A stretch of DNA of 64,000 nucleotides from SB11 sp943370295 (GCA_943370295.1 CALRQL020000007.1:62001-126000); one strand, 5' to 3'. Positions 49,449 to 59,327 are shown, counted from the first letter of the stretch. Notes: generated by a model from the letters alone, not told the origin. Numbers and translations are program-made.

Positions 49449-51317
49449 ATGCACTTGCTAAAAAAAATATCGTTTTTGCTGCTATTGGCCATAGGCTGTA
49501 CCGGCCTATATGCCCAAGACAATGCCGATGAGGCATTGGCAGCCCAATACTTTGCCAACGGTGAGTTTGACAAAGCCGCCGTTTTGTATGAGAAGCTGCT
49601 GGATAAAACTACACAGTCGCCCTACTATTACGATAATTTACTTACCTGCTATTTTAAACTGAAAGAGTTTGAAAAAGCAGAAAAGACGGTAAAAAAGCAG
49701 AAAAAGCGTTTTCCCGATAATCCGTATTACAGGGTAGATTTAGGTTTTGTGTATGAGAAGAAGGGGGAGCAAAAGGATGCCGAGGAAGAATACGAAGAGT
49801 GCTTGAAAAAAATGGGCAAAGCCCCCGCACAAGAAGAGATAGCAGCACTTACCAATGCATTTGTGAAACGCGACCTTTATCCTTGGGCAATAAAAACAAT
49901 AGAAAAAGCCCGCAAGCTGTATAACGACAATAACATTATGGCCTTGGATTTGGGCTCGTTGTATTTGAAGACCGGAAATAAAGAACGGATGATTACTGAA
50001 TACCTGAATCACCTGTCAATATTTCCCGAAGAGATTACCTCAGTACAAAACAATTTCTTAGACCGTTTCACTAACGATGAAGATTGGAAACTGCTGAAAA
50101 AGGAAATACTCACCCGCATACAAAAAGCACCCGATGGGGTGTACACCGAAATGTTATTGTGGTTGCTGGTGCAGCAAAAAGATTTTTACGGGGCTTTTCT
50201 TCAGTTCAGGGCGTTGGATAAACGTAATAAAGAAGACGGCAGGCGTATGATTGAACTGGCTGAGTTGGCAATTACCAACGGTGCGCTTGACGTGGCAGTA
50301 GATTGCTACAAATACATTATTGGTTTGGGTATTGACAAGATTTTTTACTTGGATGCCCGCAACGGCTTACTTACCGTGAGTTATAAAAAGATAACCGAAA
50401 CAGGGGAGTACGATGCTGCATTTATCACCGAAACTGAAAAGAACTACAAAGAGTTTATTGCCGAAGTTGGTGAGAATTATATCTCGGCACCCGCGATGCG
50501 TCAATTGGCACACTTGTATAATTATTATTTTGACAGACCGAAGGAAGCCATTGAGTTATTAAAACGGGCGATTGAAATACCCCGCATGAATAAATCGTTT
50601 ACGGCTGAATGCAAGCTGGAGCTTGGCGATGCATACTTAGTATGGGGCGATATTTGGGAAGCACAGTTGCTATACGGGCAAGTAGATAAGGACTTTAAAG
50701 ATGAACCGTTAGGACAGGAGGCTAAATTCCGCAATGCCCGATTGTCTTTTTACAAAGGCGAGTTTGAGTGGGCACAGGCGCAGTTGGATGTGCTGAAATC
50801 GGCAACCAGCCATTTGATTTCTAACAATGCCATAGAGTTAAGCATGGTGATACAGGATAATTATGGGTATGAAGACGGTGATGACAGCGCATTAATGCTG
50901 TATGCCGAAGCCAACCTTCTGCTGTTGCGCAATGACCCCGATTTGGCTTTGAAAAAATTAGACAGTATTAAAATTAAATATCCTACCCACTCGCTAAACG
51001 ATGAAGTGTTATTGAGCAAAGCCCGTGTGTTTGCCAAAAAGAAAATGCATAAAGAGGCTATTGCTTATTATACCGATGTGTACACCAACTTTAGCTACGA
51101 TATTTTAGCAGATAATGCCCTTTTTGAAGCAGCCGAATTGTATGAAAGGCAATTAGGAGATAAAGAGAAGGCCAAAGAATTATACGAAAAACTGGTGATT
51201 GATTACCCCGGAAGCTTACATACCGTTGAAGCCCGTAAACGTTTTCGCCGCTTGCGCGGTGATAATATCAAAGATATTCCTCAAGATGTGCTTGATTATC
51301 AGCAGCAACAATATTGA
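49449..51317 (+). CDS. Exported tetratricopeptide-repeat protein
   Basis: The 622-residue product has a signal peptide (MHLLKKISFLLLLAIGCTGL YAQ) and TPR-type repeats through most of its length: ALAAQYFANGEFDKAAVLYE, CYFKLKEFEKAEKTVKKQKK, YRVDLGFVYEKKGEQKDAEE, LARVFAKKKMHKEAIAYYTD-like and FEAAELYERQLGDKEKAKEL. TPR proteins are adaptors; the periplasmic location suggests an envelope or secretion assembly. It is divergent from the flippase gene across 200 bases. After it, a transcript signal region of 400 bases (see candidate RNA) leads to a strong terminator. Confidence 0.85.
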   Translation: MHLLKKISFLLLLAIGCTGLYAQDNADEALAAQYFANGEFDKAAVLYEKLLDKTTQSPYYYDNLLTCYFKLKEFEKAEKTVKKQKKRFPDNPYYRVDLGFVYEKKGEQKDAEEEYEECLKKMGKAPAQEEIAALTNAFVKRDLYPWAIKTIEKARKLYNDNNIMALDLGSLYLKTGNKERMITEYLNHLSIFPEEITSVQNNFLDRFTNDEDWKLLKKEILTRIQKAPDGVYTEMLLWLLVQQKDFYGAFLQFRALDKRNKEDGRRMIELAELAITNGALDVAVDCYKYIIGLGIDKIFYLDARNGLLTVSYKKITETGEYDAAFITETEKNYKEFIAEVGENYISAPAMRQLAHLYNYYFDRPKEAIELLKRAIEIPRMNKSFTAECKLELGDAYLVWGDIWEAQLLYGQVDKDFKDEPLGQEAKFRNARLSFYKGEFEWAQAQLDVLKSATSHLISNNAIELSMVIQDNYGYEDGDDSALMLYAEANLLLLRNDPDLALKKLDSIKIKYPTHSLNDEVLLSKARVFAKKKMHKEAIAYYTDVYTNFSYDILADNALFEAAELYERQLGDKEKAKELYEKLVIDYPGSLHTVEARKRFRRLRGDNIKDIPQDVLDYQQQQY

Positions 51318-51426
51318 TAAATCACTATTCATGCACATATAAAGAGATGATTATTTTAAAATTTAATGGTAAACAATCATTTCTAAAGGTTGCAAGCACT
51401 TAAGTAATTATTGATTTCGGAAAAGA

Positions 51427-51717
51427 TAGTTTTGCAACACATCAGCCATAAATCAATCCGGGAAAATAAAAGTTAAGCGTGTATTTACGTTGAGTTTCGT
51501 CATAGTTATGTAAAAACAGATAATCTCTTTTCCAACCCTTTTATAACAGGCAACGTTTCTATATGAAAAGCGGTCTATCAAATAAATGCTGTAATATGGT
51601 GTAAGCCCTTTTCAGCATCCGGTTAATAGAAAAGAATTCATTGGCAAAACAATAGTGGAATAGGGTAGTTTAAATTTCCACACGGCCTGTGAGCAGGGAT
51701 GCTTACAGGCTTTTTTT
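51427..51717 (+). ncRNA. Candidate intergenic RNA between promoter box and terminator
   Basis: A full -7 box TAGTTTTG (51427-51434) is followed 250 bases later by a 10-base stem GCCTGTGAGC / GCTTACAGGC (51685-51694, 51701-51710; one G:T) and seven T's to 51717. No frame of useful length lies between. The stretch starts 110 bases after the TPR gene's stop, too far for its own 3' end only. It might be an independent RNA of about 280 bases or a long 3' untranslated region. I cannot match it to 6S, tmRNA or RNase P by sequence motif. Confidence 0.45.
51685..51717 (+). terminator. Rho-independent terminator
   Basis: Stem GCCTGTGAGC / GCTTACAGGC with loop AGGGAT, then TTTTTTT. It ends the candidate RNA, or read-through from the TPR gene. 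Confidence 0.88.
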
Positions 51718-52069
51718 ATTTATAGTACCTTAAGCCCTTCAACATATTTTTTCAAAGTGTTTCCAATAATTTTCGTTCAGCCGGTGGCAGAACAATCTCT
51801 CACAAAGCAGATGCTTTTTTGCTGTTTTTCACTACCTGTCAAGGCTACCCATACGTTGTTTAATCCTAAATATTTGGGTTATAACAACCTGTATTTAAAA
51901 ATGGTAAATAGGATTAAGTTTTTTTTGTTACTTTACATACTATAAGTATATTGCACCTGTTGGAAGTTTACATATCAATTTATAATAATGTTATTAATAC
52001 TATCAAGCACTAATTAATTTCACTCTGTCATTAAGCACAATCACCATAAACTAACTATAAACAATCACC
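51718..52069. other. Intergenic stretch without a gene
   Basis: About 350 AT-rich bases before the kelch-like gene. A 62-residue frame inside it (51757-51945) is not protein-like and is rejected. I see no full -7 box near the start at 52070; GTATATTGC at 51947 is a partial match only. Confidence 0.55.
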
Positions 52070-53503
52070 ATGAAAAAACAGTATTTGTACTATTTACTTG
52101 CAGTTGTTGCGGGTGTAGTATCTATTAGCAGTTGCAAAAACAAACCTGCTGAACAAAAAGTGGGCGCGGCAGCACCAACAGGGGCTCCTTATGTGGTTAC
52201 TTTAGAAGAGGTTAACAGCGATTTTGCCCCCGCATTACAATCGTTTGCCTGGGCACAAGCCGGGGGCGAACTACTGATTGTTGGCGGTCGCACTAACGGG
52301 TTCCATAATTTCTCAGGGACTTCATCTGTGTTTACCCCAAAAAGAAGGAATACCTACTTTTATGTGGTTGACTTAGATTCTTCTAAAACAGACTCTTTAC
52401 CCATCCCGCCTGCATTTTTTGACAGACTAAGTGCTACCAATATGGAATATTACCATGAAGGTAATACGCTGTATTGCATAGGCGGTTACGGCGTTTCGGG
52501 CAAAGGATGCGATGTGGACAGTCCTCCGGCATCGTGTTACCAAACTTTCCCGTATTTAACGGCTATTAACGTGCCTGCGGCTATTACTGCTATCCAAAAT
52601 CAAAACTCAGCGGCATTGGCTGCAGCTATCACTTCAAGTGCAGCTGACGATAGGCTAAGGGTAACCGGTGGCGAATTGCACAAAATAGGCAACTGGTTTT
52701 ATTTGGTATTCGGCCAAAACTTTAACACCATTTATACAGGCAACAACACAGGCATATATACCAATGAGGTACGCAGGTTTCAAATAAATAACAGTGGTAA
52801 TGCACCTTCAATTACAGGCTATGCCGCTGATACTTGTACTTGGGATGATTCATCGTTCCACCGTCGCGACCTTGTGGTTCTTGAAAGCTACGATGTAAAC
52901 GGTAATCCTAACATTACTGTGTACGGTGGTGTGTTTACTCCGCAAGCAAATATTGATTATCAAACACCGATTTACATTTCTCAGGCAGATGCTGCTACAG
53001 GTGCCACAACCATTACTACCGATAACAACTTTTTGCAACAGTTTAACCAATATGCGGCTCCTAATATTGCCCTGTATAACCCTGCTACTAAAACTACTTA
53101 TACCACCATATTGGGCGGTATCACCCAATATTATTATGATAACAACGGTAATTTAGTAAACAGCAACAACACACAAGACCCTATGCCGTTTAGTAATTAC
53201 GCAACCACTATTGTGCGCACCGGAAGCAGCACCGCGGTTGAGTATCCGCAACAAACGCCTACATTGCCCGGTTATTTGGGTTCTGAAGCAGTTTTTGTGC
53301 CTCATGTAAGCATTGTGTTCCACCCCGGCAGGCAAAAAACCATTGATATAACCAAGTTACCAAAATCAACCGACAGTAAGGGTGTTATGGTGGGCTATAT
53401 GTATGGCGGTATAGAGTCTAAAGCCTCGCAAAGTACCTCTGACCCTAATTCAACGGTTTCAAGCAAAAAGATATTTAAAGTGTACCTTAAGCCTAACCTA
53501 TAA
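52070..53503 (+). CDS. Kelch-like lipoprotein
   Basis: The 477-residue product has a lipoprotein signal MKKQYLYYLLAVVAGVVSIS with lipobox SSC at residue 22, so it is anchored to the envelope. The body shows kelch/galactose-oxidase-like repeats: FAWAQAGGELLIVGGRTNG, YYHEGNTLYCIGGYGVSG, RVTGGELHKIGNWFYLVFGQ, YTTILGGITQYYYDNNGNL and VGYMYGGIESKASQ. A beta-propeller is likely; no catalytic Cys-Tyr motif of galactose oxidase is seen. A single-gene unit with a strong terminator. Function unknown. Confidence 0.8.
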   Translation: MKKQYLYYLLAVVAGVVSISSCKNKPAEQKVGAAAPTGAPYVVTLEEVNSDFAPALQSFAWAQAGGELLIVGGRTNGFHNFSGTSSVFTPKRRNTYFYVVDLDSSKTDSLPIPPAFFDRLSATNMEYYHEGNTLYCIGGYGVSGKGCDVDSPPASCYQTFPYLTAINVPAAITAIQNQNSAALAAAITSSAADDRLRVTGGELHKIGNWFYLVFGQNFNTIYTGNNTGIYTNEVRRFQINNSGNAPSITGYAADTCTWDDSSFHRRDLVVLESYDVNGNPNITVYGGVFTPQANIDYQTPIYISQADAATGATTITTDNNFLQQFNQYAAPNIALYNPATKTTYTTILGGITQYYYDNNGNLVNSNNTQDPMPFSNYATTIVRTGSSTAVEYPQQTPTLPGYLGSEAVFVPHVSIVFHPGRQKTIDITKLPKSTDSKGVMVGYMYGGIESKASQSTSDPNSTVSSKKIFKVYLKPNL

Positions 53504-53531
53504 TTTAAGTATGCAGTTATTGTGATACTTT

Positions 53532-53560
53532 AATCCCCGCTCAAACAGGCGGGGATTTTT
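53532..53560 (+). terminator. Rho-independent terminator
   Basis: Stem AATCCCCGC / GCGGGGATT (53532-53540, 53549-53557) and T run end the kelch-like gene. Confidence 0.92.
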
Positions 53561-53599
53561 GTTTTAGAAAGCATAAACTTGCGGAGCAAACCCAATAGA

Positions 53600-54139
53600 A
53601 TGAAAAAATACATTGCAATACTACGCGGCGTAAATGTGAGCGGGCACAATATAATGCCTATGAAGGAACTGAAAGCAGCTATGGAAAAGGCGGGCTTTAG
53701 CAATGTAGCTACTTACATACAAAGCGGTAATGTGGTATTTGAACATTCAGGGGCCTCGGAAAATGAGCAGGCGACTAAATTAACCGCCTTGATAAAAAGC
53801 ACGTTTGGGTGCGATGTTCCGGTGTTGGTGCGCACGGTTGATTACATGAAACAGGTGCATGAATCCAATCCCTTTTTTAAACGTGAAGGTGTAGATACTG
53901 AAAAACTGCACATTACCTTTTTGGGTGATGAACCGTCGGTACAAAACATAGCTACTGCCAACACATATTCTTATTTGCCCGATGAGTTTATTATTGAGGG
54001 CAAGGCCGTGTATGTATATTGTCCAAACGGTTATGGAAACAACAAGCTGACGAATACCTTTTTTGAGGGTAAACTGAAAGTGGCGGCCACCACGCGCAAC
54101 CTGAAAACAGTAGTGAAACTGATTGAAATGGTAAGTTAA
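53600..54139 (+). CDS. DUF1697-family protein
   Basis: Start at ATG 53600 (MKKYIAILRGVNVSGHNIMP, 179 residues); the frame opens earlier only at a TTG. The N-terminus AILRGVNVSGHNIMPMKELK and the stretch FSNVATYIQSGNVVFE are the DUF1697 signature; the C-terminus FFEGKLKVAATTRNLKTVVKLIEMV is also typical. The fold resembles a small alpha/beta protein with phosphopantetheinyl-like loops in other annotations, but no activity is established. It has no signal peptide. It is convergent with the glycan operon, 24 bases between stop codons. Confidence 0.9.
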   Translation: MKKYIAILRGVNVSGHNIMPMKELKAAMEKAGFSNVATYIQSGNVVFEHSGASENEQATKLTALIKSTFGCDVPVLVRTVDYMKQVHESNPFFKREGVDTEKLHITFLGDEPSVQNIATANTYSYLPDEFIIEGKAVYVYCPNGYGNNKLTNTFFEGKLKVAATTRNLKTVVKLIEMVS

Positions 54140-54163
54140 AAAATCGTTGAGTAGGGGAGTACC

Positions 54164-55336
54164 TTAAGCCCTTTTTGCACGTTCCCACCTAACCGACTGG
54201 CGTTTGCGGATAAAGCGAACAAAACCTGCAAACACTGAGTAGTTCATGATAAAGAAGTAATAGGGTACAAAAAACGCTTTGAATTTTATTTTGCGGTTCT
54301 CAAAGTACCAACCCAATAGGGCAGCGCTGTAAAACGCAATTTGGCCTATTAACAGCAGGATATAAAATATATTACCGTCAAGGGCTAAAAGGATGTTTAG
54401 CGGCAGTAATAGCAGCATGCACAGTGGGGTAAGCGACCACCTTAGCACTTTACGTGATACATAAATAAACCATAAGGGAAAATTATAGAACGGATTAAGC
54501 AAATTGCCCAAGCGCATAATGCTTTGCCAACCGCCTGCGCAAATACGCACCTTACGTTTCAACTCTTCTTTTACCGACATTGAGGCTGTTTCCATAGCGT
54601 ATGCTTTGGGTTCGTACACAATACGGTAGCCCTTTTCAGCAATGCGCATGGTAAGCATAAAATCATCCAGTAATGTATCGGGTTCTAAATGTTGGTACAG
54701 GGCAGTGCGGCAGCTCATCAACTCACCTGCTGCGCCTGCTGTAGTATATAAATCGCTGTCGTATTTCTTCAAAAACGATTCGTACTTCCAGTACAAACCC
54801 TCGCCGGCACTGCTGGCGTTTTCCTTATCCTTTTGTATGATGCGTTTTTCACAAGCTACCGCGCCGTTTCTTGGGTTTTGGTAGTGCTTCACAATCTCGC
54901 GCAGCGATTCTTTGTTCAGTATTGTATTGGCATCACAAAATACCACATATTCAGTAGTTACAAAGCCCATTGCGCGGTTCATCGCCCCTGATTTTCCGCC
55001 GCGTTCAGGCACGTGCATGGCCATAATGCCGTCAATGTCTTTTATCTTTTCGTAAGTGCCGTCGTCGCTGCCGTCGGTTACAAAAATTATCTTCAGTTTA
55101 TCCTTAGGGTAATCAAGGTTTTTGCTGTTTTCAACCTTTTGCAGTATAAAATCGGCCTCGTTGTAGCTGGGAACTATCAGGGTGATTTCGGGTAAAAAAG
55201 TATCATCAAACTGTTCCTTTTTCGGCCACAGTATATTTTTCACCTTCACTAAAAAAAACACCAGAATGCCATACCCGAAAAAGGTATAAAACACAATGGC
55301 AAAAAACACCCAAAACAGTAGTTCAATCAATGTCAT
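54164..55336 (-). CDS. Glycosyltransferase family 2, membrane-bound (cellulose-synthase-like)
   Basis: The 390-residue product has an N-terminal membrane helix, a GT2 domain (about 50-270) and three or more C-terminal helices, as in processive membrane GT2 enzymes. Motifs: ITLIVPSYNEADFILQKVEN, FVTDGSDDGTYEKIKDIDG, VVFCDANTILNKES (DxD-like), LLDDFMLTMRIAEKGYRI (acceptor-side Asp) and RKVRICAGGWQSIMR in place of QxxRW. It probably adds sugars to a lipid carrier from the cytoplasmic side. It is the last gene of the operon, nine bases after the methyltransferase. Confidence 0.9.
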   Translation of the reverse strand: MTLIELLFWVFFAIVFYTFFGYGILVFFLVKVKNILWPKKEQFDDTFLPEITLIVPSYNEADFILQKVENSKNLDYPKDKLKIIFVTDGSDDGTYEKIKDIDGIMAMHVPERGGKSGAMNRAMGFVTTEYVVFCDANTILNKESLREIVKHYQNPRNGAVACEKRIIQKDKENASSAGEGLYWKYESFLKKYDSDLYTTAGAAGELMSCRTALYQHLEPDTLLDDFMLTMRIAEKGYRIVYEPKAYAMETASMSVKEELKRKVRICAGGWQSIMRLGNLLNPFYNFPLWFIYVSRKVLRWSLTPLCMLLLLPLNILLALDGNIFYILLLIGQIAFYSAALLGWYFENRKIKFKAFFVPYYFFIMNYSVFAGFVRFIRKRQSVRWERAKRA

Positions 55337-55345
55337 AAGGGGCAG

Positions 55346-56101
55346 CTACTTTTTCCACGAGGTATAAAAACCGTTGGTACAGGCAGGCGGCAAAATGTCG
55401 GCCACTTTACTGTCAATTTTCTGTAGGGCTTTTACACGTTTAGCCACCAACGAAAAGGGGAATACTTGGTCTAAGAAATTAGATTTGCCAAAGGCCATAA
55501 ATTTAAACCCTGCATTTTGCATCATCTTATACAACGATTTACGGGTAAAAAACTGTATGTGCGTCAAATCGGGGTTGCTGCTTTGGTGGGTAGCGTGTTT
55601 GTAGCCAAAAAAGCGTTTAATTTTAAGCAATGTATCGGTGTGGCCGTTGCGCATCATCCATTGCATGGGTTTGGTCATCAGGGCTTCGCGGGGGCCAAAA
55701 CCATTGGGTACGGTAACAATCATAGTACCGCCCGGTTTTAATATCCTGTATGCCGATTGCACCAACTCATCGGGCACGGTTAAGTGCTCCAAAACTTCGG
55801 TACACACAATCAAATCAAACTCATCGTTCATGGTGAATTTGTTTGCATCGGCTACATCAAAACTCACGTTAGTAAACGTGTTATTTTTTTTAGCAGTATC
55901 AATCGAGGTTGCATCTACATCAATGCCTTTAACTTCATATCCCAAACTGCCAAGTACCATCGATAGGTTACCATTACCGCAACCGATATCTAATATTTTT
56001 GCAGGAGGTGTTACGTTTTTCTGCACTTGTCCTACAATAAAGTCAAGTCGCTTAAATTCTTCAACGTAAGTGTAGCCGGTGTACTTGTAATAATCCTTCA
56101 T
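55346..56101 (-). CDS. Class I SAM-dependent methyltransferase
   Basis: The 251-residue product has the SAM-binding motif ILDIGCGNGNLSMVLGSLGY (about residues 36-55), acidic turn KGIDVDATSID, motif II EFDLIVCTEVLEHL and post-motif GGTMIVTVPNGFGP, as in UbiG-like and sugar methyltransferases. It sits inside the glycan operon between a GT4 and a GT2 gene, so it probably methylates the glycan or its precursor; the acceptor is unknown. The C-terminal CTNGFYTSWKK is short and basic. Confidence 0.9.
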   Translation of the reverse strand: MKDYYKYTGYTYVEEFKRLDFIVGQVQKNVTPPAKILDIGCGNGNLSMVLGSLGYEVKGIDVDATSIDTAKKNNTFTNVSFDVADANKFTMNDEFDLIVCTEVLEHLTVPDELVQSAYRILKPGGTMIVTVPNGFGPREALMTKPMQWMMRNGHTDTLLKIKRFFGYKHATHQSSNPDLTHIQFFTRKSLYKMMQNAGFKFMAFGKSNFLDQVFPFSLVAKRVKALQKIDSKVADILPPACTNGFYTSWKK

Positions 56102-56119
56102 AGGTAGTTTACTATCTTG

Positions 56120-57247
56120 TTATACTATTTTTTCGTAAAGCGTCAACATTTGGCTGGCTGTGTTTTCCCACGAAAACAACTTAATCCTCTCTTTACCCAA
56201 AGCCACCAATTGTTGCCTGTATTGTTCATTATTAAGCAACATATCAATGTTTTCGGCAATAGATTCGGGGTTAGCAGCTTCAGCATACAACGCTGCATTG
56301 CCTGCTACTTCAGTCATTGGCGATGAGTTTGAGGTAACCACCGGTACTCCGCAAGCCATTGCTTCCAACAAAGGTATCCCGAAACTTTCGCGCAGCGAAG
56401 GGTATAAAAACAGCACCGCACTGCTATATACAGCGGGTATTTCAATATTGGGGATATAGCCGCACAAAACAATATCGTTAGCCAAATCGGGGGCTTTTAA
56501 ATCGCTTAAAAGCTGGTTTAGGTACAAACTGTCAAGGTCGGGCATCACAATGGGCAAACGTAACTTGCCTTGTTGTTTCAGTATTGCCAGCGCAGCCAGC
56601 ACCCCACGAACATTCTTTTTAGGGTCGGTATTGCCTAAAAAAAACAGGTATTCATCGGGCAAGTTGTATTTTAGTTTCACCCGTTCCAATTCAGTTGGGT
56701 CGGTAATCTTTTTAAAGTGAGACCCAACCGCATTGTACACTGTTACCACTTTTTCTTCGGGCAAATCAAAATGGTCTAAGATGCGTTGGCGTTCAAAGTT
56801 GGAAACAGTGGTGATAATTTTACTCTTTTTTACCGTACGGGGCACATTCCAGCGGCGGTATAAGTTGCCAATGCGCTGATACATGCTACCTTGTGTAAGA
56901 TTCAGTTTTTCAAGGTAAATTATATCGTGCAGGGTAGTGATTATAGGCGCTGAACTGTTTAGCGGTGCAGTATTGGCGGTGCAATGCAGCACATCAATAC
57001 CGTATTTTTTTACAATAGGCGGCAACATAAACTGTTCCCACACCGGGTATGGCGACCCTTTTACCCGCACAATTTCAAAATCAGCACTTGGGGTTATTAC
57101 TTTATCATCCGTATCAGGTCTTACAAACACAACAAACTCATGGCCGGTATCCAGTTTTTGCAGCGCCTTAATCAGTTCAAGGGCTACGATATCCATGCCG
57201 TGTTTTTTCTTCCGAAAAAGGCGTTGTGCTTCAATCCCTATTCTCAT
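56120..57247 (-). CDS. Glycosyltransferase family 4
   Basis: The 375-residue product has the GT-B fold of family GT4: MRIGIEAQRLFRKKKHGMDI at the start, DVLHCTANTAPLNSSAPIIT (acceptor side), TVSNFERQRILDHFDLPEEK, FFLGNTDPKKNVRGVLAALA, and the donor-binding YPSLRESFGIPLLEAMACGV with the EX7E arrangement. It transfers an activated sugar to the growing glycan. The ATG overlaps the upstream GT2 stop by four bases (ATGA). Confidence 0.93.
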   Translation of the reverse strand: MRIGIEAQRLFRKKKHGMDIVALELIKALQKLDTGHEFVVFVRPDTDDKVITPSADFEIVRVKGSPYPVWEQFMLPPIVKKYGIDVLHCTANTAPLNSSAPIITTLHDIIYLEKLNLTQGSMYQRIGNLYRRWNVPRTVKKSKIITTVSNFERQRILDHFDLPEEKVVTVYNAVGSHFKKITDPTELERVKLKYNLPDEYLFFLGNTDPKKNVRGVLAALAILKQQGKLRLPIVMPDLDSLYLNQLLSDLKAPDLANDIVLCGYIPNIEIPAVYSSAVLFLYPSLRESFGIPLLEAMACGVPVVTSNSSPMTEVAGNAALYAEAANPESIAENIDMLLNNEQYRQQLVALGKERIKLFSWENTASQMLTLYEKIV

Positions 57248-58419
57248 GGTTTTGCCTCTTTCTGCCCGTGTGGGGTGTGTATGAATTTTTTATTGGCCCC
57301 TTTTAGTTTAAACAAGTTGCTAAAGAACAAGAAAAACGCTTTAGGCAGGGTAAGCACTGCTTGTGCAGTTTGTGCAGTATAAAAGCGCGATGGCACTGAT
57401 ACGGCTAAGGTGATAATGTTTAATACCAACAACACTATCCAAGCATTGCTGTACAAGGGTAAGCCTGAAAAGTAAATGACAGGGGTGATAATAAACAATG
57501 AGCCTAACAGCAGTAGTTTTGGAAATAGCATGTACTGCATGATTTTATCGGCGTAATCAAAATTGCCGTAAAACAGTTGGGTAATACCTGAGAAGAAGTT
57601 TTTGCGCAGGTAGTACACCTGTGCCGAAAGCCAACGGCGACGCTGGTTTTGGAACACATCGGCCTTTTCTACCTTCTCGTCATATACATACGCATCTTCT
57701 AAGTAATACATTTTGATGCGTTGTTTTAATATTTTCAGTTCCAGTTCTTTATCAAATCCACCTACAGCATCAATCGTGCTCATAATGTCTTTAAAAAACC
57801 TGAACCCCGCTGCTTTTCCTGAACCTATTAATGCGCTTGAAAAACCCAATGCTGCATGCCCCTTGCGGAAAATGTGGTTGCTTATTTCCTCGCTAATGGC
57901 ATCTAACAGCGCATACGAGGTATTGGTATTGAGCGCGGTGCGGTGGGCTTGCAATATTTGTACGTTGTTTACTAAACGGTCGTTCAGTTTTTGCAAAAAC
58001 GCAGGCTCCATAATATTGTCAACGTCAAGCAATACTACGTAGTCGTATTTCTCTTCAATTATCTCAAACGCCTTGTTAATGGCTTTAGCCTTGGTACTGT
58101 TTTCAAAATGTACCTCAATTACCCGCACATCGTGTTTTTTAAGCTCTTCAAGTGTTTCAGATTTAAAACTATCGGCAATCACATAAATATCGTACAGATG
58201 TTTAGGGTAGCTTTGTTTTAAATTTTCGGTTACAGTGTTAATAATTACATTATCGCCCTTGTATGCCGGCACCATTACACAAAACGTAACTTGCGGAGTA
58301 CGTTCAGGAAAACGGGGCGCTCGGTAAAACAAACCTGCAAGGGCATATACCAGCATATAAACTACGTTAAAGCCGAAGTATAGCAATAAGATCAATGCAA
58401 GTATCTGTAATATAATCAT
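57244..58419 (-). CDS. Glycosyltransferase family 2, membrane-bound
   Basis: The 391-residue product starts with a membrane helix (IILQILALILLLYFGFNVVY), then a GT2 domain: TFCVMVPAYKGDNVIINTVT, YVVLLDVDNIMEPAFLQKLN (DxD), GGFDKELELKILKQRIKMYY, QNQRRRWLSAQVYYLRKNFF (QxxRRW, acceptor motif of processive synthases), and a C-terminal set of three to four helices. The arrangement fits a membrane GT2 that builds or extends the exported glycan. It overlaps both neighbours by four bases (ATGA). Confidence 0.93.
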   Translation of the reverse strand: MIILQILALILLLYFGFNVVYMLVYALAGLFYRAPRFPERTPQVTFCVMVPAYKGDNVIINTVTENLKQSYPKHLYDIYVIADSFKSETLEELKKHDVRVIEVHFENSTKAKAINKAFEIIEEKYDYVVLLDVDNIMEPAFLQKLNDRLVNNVQILQAHRTALNTNTSYALLDAISEEISNHIFRKGHAALGFSSALIGSGKAAGFRFFKDIMSTIDAVGGFDKELELKILKQRIKMYYLEDAYVYDEKVEKADVFQNQRRRWLSAQVYYLRKNFFSGITQLFYGNFDYADKIMQYMLFPKLLLLGSLFIITPVIYFSGLPLYSNAWIVLLVLNIITLAVSVPSRFYTAQTAQAVLTLPKAFFLFFSNLFKLKGANKKFIHTPHGQKEAKP

Positions 58420-59327
58420 TTAAGGATTTCGTTTGTGTGTATGTTGTGGTGTGTTAAGTTCCAAAAAGCTGCTTTCAGCAAAGGAACAATTAATTTCCAC
58501 TCCTTTTTTACTACCAATGTTACTAAATTTTTAGGAATAGCGGCGAAATAAAAAAACAATACGCTGGATAATTTGGCTAAACCGGTAAAGTTTCTACGCA
58601 CAAAAAGCAGGCGATTGCGTGTAAGGTAATACGTTTTGAGTGGGCTTTTTTTGCCCGTACTCATACTCTCTTTGTGATACACGGTAGAGCTGCCCACGTA
58701 CCAAATCTCGTACCCGGACCGTTTTATGCGTTCGCAGTAATCTATTTCTTCATAATACAAAAAGTACAATTCAGCCATCAAGCCTATTTCTTTAAGCAGA
58801 CGTGTAGGAAACATCATTGCTGCTCCGTGCGCAATCTCGGTTTTCTCGGTACCGTTGTATTGGCCCTCGTCTTTTTCTTTGCTACCCCTTGCAAATGCAC
58901 GCCCTGTATATACATTAAACCCAAAACTGCCGGCATACTGCATTGTGTCGGGGGCATAACTGTATACCAGTTTGGGACTTACACAACCGCACTTTGCATC
59001 TGTTTCAAGTTTCTCTACCAGCGGTTCTAAAAATCCGGCAGGTACTTCGGTATCGTTGTTTATCAGCAGGCAATATTTACCCGTAGCTTGTTTTAGTGCT
59101 AAGTTATTACCGCCGGCAAAGCCAAGGTTTTGGGTACTTTTTACCAAATGCACCCAAGGGTGTTTTTGGGTGATAACGTCAGCATTTTCAGTGCTGCCAT
59201 TATCCACTACCCATACTTCAATGGCCGGATAGGATATTTTTTGTAAACTATCCAGCAAAGCAAGGGTGTGTTCGGCCCCGTTGTAGTTTACGGTGATGAT
59301 ACTTACTAAAGGTGTAGCGGCTACCAC
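58416..59327 (-). CDS. Glycosyltransferase family 2 (rhamnosyltransferase-like)
   Basis: The 303-residue product is a soluble GT2 with SIITVNYNGAEHTLALLDSL, IEVWVVDNGSTENADVITQK, FAGGNNLALKQATGKYCLLI and NNDTEVPAGFLEPLVEKLET (DxD), and a C-terminal helix ending in FAAIPKNLVTLVVKKEWKLI. It starts with GTG at 59327, nested in the end of the polymerase gene (its TAG lies at 59321-59323); no ATG exists in a suitable position. It is probably translationally coupled to that gene. Confidence 0.91.
   Translation of the reverse strand: MVAATPLVSIITVNYNGAEHTLALLDSLQKISYPAIEVWVVDNGSTENADVITQKHPWVHLVKSTQNLGFAGGNNLALKQATGKYCLLINNDTEVPAGFLEPLVEKLETDAKCGCVSPKLVYSYAPDTMQYAGSFGFNVYTGRAFARGSKEKDEGQYNGTEKTEIAHGAAMMFPTRLLKEIGLMAELYFLYYEEIDYCERIKRSGYEIWYVGSSTVYHKESMSTGKKSPLKTYYLTRNRLLFVRRNFTGLAKLSSVLFFYFAAIPKNLVTLVVKKEWKLIVPLLKAAFWNLTHHNIHTNEILK

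Noticed and set aside
51757..51945. A 62-residue frame in the intergenic region after the candidate RNA
   Set aside because: Irregular composition, no signal or promoter, and no match to any pattern; AT-rich chance frame.
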